Part shown: piece by piece, positions 61,120-64,000 of the stretch | Position numbering within the stretch: the stretch's first letter is position 1 | Layout: each line of letters opens with the position of its first letter | NCBI GenBank assembly: GCA_013397935.1 | Contig: VZRN01004187.1 | Coordinates: 74,871-138,870, forward strand | Reading direction: 5' to 3' | From: Dasyornis broadbenti | Taxonomy: Eukaryota > Chordata > Aves > Passeriformes > Dasyornithidae | Length of the DNA: 64,000 nt | Made by a program: the position numbers and the translations under genes | Notes under the pieces: generated by a model | The model's input: only the letters and a program-made list of their open reading frames with translations | What the model was told of the DNA's origin: nothing | The model's database searches: none

Positions 61120-61276
61120 CCGAGGGGGCCGGGCCTTTCCCGGCGGTTTAGGGCGAGCAGCCCTTGTCCCGCCCCGAGCCGGCTCCGCCCCCCAGCGGCG
61201 CCCGTCGCTTGATTGGCAGCGCCGCTGGCCAATGAGGAGTCGCGCGGCGGCCACTGCCCCGGAATCGGGAGTCATC

Positions 61277-61307
61277 ATGGCGCTCGCAGGGGCCGTGAGG
61301 GGAGAGG
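61277..61307 (+). other. Possible first exon of a divergent plus-strand gene
   Basis: ATCATGGCG in the CpG block opens MALAGAVRGE and meets a possible donor (GAGAGG then GTAGGA). In mammals the gene head-to-head with IQCD is TPCN1, but this peptide does not resemble the TPCN1 N-terminus I know. It may be a non-coding leader. Weak. Confidence 0.2.
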
Positions 61308-61310
61308 GTA

Positions 61311-63814
61311 GGATACAGGAAGAGTCTCGGTCCTCCTGGGCTGCCCAGCCCTGTATTCCTGAGAGCACGACAAGTAACCCGAAAAATAAACTTTATATCC
61401 CCGAGGTCACGTCTGCCAGGCGCGGGTCAGCCCAGTGGCTGTTCAGGAGCCCCGAAGGGACTGTTTTGAAATACCAGAACACAACAGAGTTCCCCTAAGA
61501 TGCACTGTTAACGTGGCTGGTTTTACAGGGCCATAATAAGGATAAGGAACCTCAGCTGATGAAGATGCTGATTTTGTACAGGCTGAGTTAATTGGTTACC
61601 TGTGAGTTAATGGCGAAGTTTGTTTAGAACAACATGTGCGAAGAACATGATGGCCCTTGAATGCTGCACTGCAGCCGTGCCCTCACCCTCTGCGCAGGCA
61701 GTGACATTGATGTCCTCGGGAGAGGAGGATTTTGTTTCCAGCAGGAAACATGGCATCTACTGAATGCCAGCCCATGCTTCCAGTGATGCCAGTTCCGTCC
61801 CTGGCAGGAGCTGGCACAGAGCAGTGGTGGGGTTGCCATGCCCTCACGGGCAGCCTTGTCCCAAGTCCCAGCCTTTCCTGGCCTGAGCAGCATCCTTATT
61901 TCTGTGCAGGGAGTGTCTGAGTCCATGAACAAATCTGCAGTGCTGAGGCCTGTGCCCACTGCTCACACATTATCAACTGCTTCCCTACACAAAGCAAATG
62001 AGGGGCTGGTGGTGGGAGATGTAGTGGGATCACCAGGGCTGGGCTTTCTGGCCTGGCACTGGTGAGGATGGATGAGGGACACTTGGCCTTCTTGCCCATC
62101 TGCTTCCTGACCTCCCTGACAGGCTGCCACATGCCCTGCAGATATTTTGGCAATTAAATCTGTCATGAAAAGAATGCCTATTTCTTTTCAAAGCTTAGGA
62201 GTGTCCTGATTGCTTTGTTTGAAATGTTTCTTGCTGTCCAAGAAATGCAGACTTGGACTTCCTGACAGCCATGACCTGGAGATACAATCAACTGCTCAGT
62301 GAGTGTCACTAAAGTCCCCTGTGTCCCAGTGTGCACAGCCTGCTCAAAGGGACAGCAAGTCCTTGAGACATCCAGGGAGAGAGGAGGGAAAGGGTGGAGC
62401 CATGGGTCGCATCCAAACCTCCTCTAAAGCAGGGAAGTCTGTGGATCACTGCTGCTCCCTCCTGGATCTGAGTAATTACAGACATTCCCATGTTCCAGGA
62501 GGAGATGGGGGTGATGACACACGTCCAGAGCAGCCCCGACTCATCCTGCAGCTCCACACACTGCTCCGGGCCAGCAGCAGCTCTCCAGCCAGGAAAAAAA
62601 CAGGTCAATTTGGGAGCTGGATGAAACATCACCAAACCTGCGTCAATCCCACCTCATCCAGGATGTAGAAAAACCTCAGATCCATCCTCAAAGAATTCTC
62701 TGCACCCAAACCCAGCAGACTGCATCACTGCCTGAGCCAGAGGTGCCCAGGAATCCAAAGTATGTGGGCAGGGGAGCAGAGTGGGGCATGTCCAAGCAGG
62801 GAAGGGAGAGCTGGGAGCCCCTGGGTGCTGGTACAGCCTGGATACACCGTCCTCCATAGTTTGAGTCCAGCTGTGTTACAACAGCACAACTCTGTGACAG
62901 CTGAATACCGGAGACTTTCCCTGGCCCCAGCTGGCTTCGCCCACCACCCAAACCTCTCTCCAGGTGCTGAATCCCACTCCTCTGCAGCAAAAGGAAGCAC
63001 AGCTCAGAGCATGGGAACCGGCTGGCCAATCCACTTGGAAAACCATAATCCAACCCAACTTGGTTTGCCCAAATAATTTCCCTGTTCCTGCTGCCACCCA
63101 CCCCTGTGTGATTCCTGGGAAGGGACGTCAAGGAGGGGGATGATTTAAACTGATTGTGGAATGATGGTGAAAAACAGAAGCATACAATGAAGCCTTGCTG
63201 CAGGCAACAGCACCCCAACCTGTCACTGCAGGGACAGTCCCCTCCTGCCACCATCCTTTGGCTGCAGCCTTGCATTGTGCTCTGCTGGGAACATGGAGCT
63301 CTGGCACCACACCAAGCCGTGGAGGAATCCACAGGGCCAACTGATCCCTGACCACATCCCGCCTGCAGCTTTGGCTGCTGTTCCCTCATTCCCGTGTCAT
63401 ACTGTCAGTGGGATGACGGCATCCATATCCTGAACAGGTGGGAAGGAGTTTCCTGGCCCCCCGAGCCTGTCAGAAGGGCCTAGGCAAGACACAGAGAAAC
63501 CAGGGAGTCCCTGCAGTACACAGTTTGATGAAGGGATGAGTGTAGTGGGGTTGGTGTAAGCTCTGAGCAGGAGGATCCAACAGAGGGAAGATGGGAGGGC
63601 TGGAGGTGCTGGCATGGCTCTGAGAGCACCAGGCTGGAACTGGGTGGTAGGAGCAGGAGTGCAGAGAGACACCACCAGCTGTGGGCAGCTGTGGCACAGG
63701 AAAATATCCTTGGGGCTGTCAGGGCACTGAGACCAGAGTGTGTGAGTTTGGTCAGACTGTGTCTGCTGAGGCCAAACCTCAAATCTCCTGTCCACTTCTA
63801 GGCCCTTTATGACA
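61311..63814. other. Sequence downstream of the shared promoter
   Basis: No coding exon or mapped repeat is recognisable until the CR1 at 63.8 kb. If a divergent gene such as TPCN1 starts at 61.3 kb, this would be its first intron. Confidence 0.4.
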
Positions 63815-64000
63815 AGAAAGACATTGAGGGGCTTCCATGTCCAGGGAAGGGAATGGAGCTGGGGAAGGGGCTGGAGCCCCAGGAGCGGCTGAGGGAGCTG
63901 GGAAAGGGCTCAGCCTGGAGAAAAGGAGGCTCAGGGGGGAACCTTGTGGCTCTGCACAGCTCCTGACAGGAGGGGGCAGCCGGGGGGGTCGGGCTCTGCT
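63815..64000 (+). mobile_element. CR1 copy cut by the window edge
   Basis: TCCAGGGAAGGGAATGGAGC through CGGGGGGGTCGGGCTCTGCT at the last base. Confidence 0.88.

Larger units (their letters stand above)
60880..61310. promoter_or_regulatory. CpG-rich, probably bidirectional promoter of IQCD
   Basis: A GC- and CpG-rich block directly upstream of IQCD. It contains two oppositely oriented CCAAT boxes (ATTGG at 61212-61216, CCAAT at 61229-61233), a typical NF-Y arrangement in bidirectional promoters. It also holds an RFX X-box and a hexamer repeat. There is no TATA box. The plus strand shows a possible first exon just beyond it. Confidence 0.6.

Noticed and set aside
60472..61368. Minus-strand frame of 298 codons with a Gly-Ser run
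   Set aside because: Crosses the promoter and the GATCCC array; the run is produced by the microsatellite.

Overview
This is a piece of a bird genome, most likely a songbird (passerine). The evidence is about 35 fragments of the avian CR1 LINE family on both strands, an avian LTR of retroviral type, and two vertebrate genes split by introns. There are no operons, bacterial signals, CRISPR arrays or recognisable RNA genes. The sequence contains three assembly gaps (10683-10722, 38475-38538, 52168-52344) and a single N at 60876.

Two genes can be identified, both read from the minus strand. (1) OSBP2 (oxysterol-binding protein 2, ORP4) fills roughly 1-52.3 kb. Only its first coding exon (51979-52148, running into a gap) and the next one (27304-27512) are here. 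Together they encode nearly all of the PH domain. The two exons are separated by an intron of about 24.5 kb, and the next intron runs off the left edge. The rest of the protein (coiled coil, FFAT, sterol-binding ORD) must lie to the left. (2) IQCD/DRC10, a subunit of the ciliary nexin-dynein regulatory complex, is complete between 54647 and 60144. Four coding exons give about 390 codons, preceded by a probable 5' UTR portion and a CpG-rich promoter at about 60.9-61.3 kb. That promoter carries an RFX-type X-box, two CCAAT boxes in opposite orientation and ten perfect copies of a GATCCC hexamer. It may also drive a divergent plus-strand gene (in mammals the head-to-head partner of IQCD is TPCN1), but no coding exon of that gene is recognisable before 64 kb.

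Layout: 1-27.3 kb OSBP2 intron 2 with many CR1 copies; 27.3-27.5 kb OSBP2 exon; 27.5-52 kb OSBP2 intron 1, with a complete solo LTR (38018-39031) flanked by a 5-bp duplication, several minisatellites and some candidate alternative exons; 52-52.5 kb OSBP2 first exon and promoter; 52.5-54.6 kb intergenic DNA with an LTR-like element and CR1 copies; 54.6-61.2 kb IQCD; 61.3-64 kb sequence downstream of the shared promoter.

I found no previously undescribed biological system. The most useful leads are the X-box upstream of a ciliary gene, the IQCD stop codon embedded in its own poly(A) signal, the candidate alternative OSBP2 exon at 44.4 kb with a well-placed ATG, the solo LTR with an internal 40-bp repeat, and groups of nearly identical CR1 copies. 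The gene names come from remembered family sequences, not from a search.
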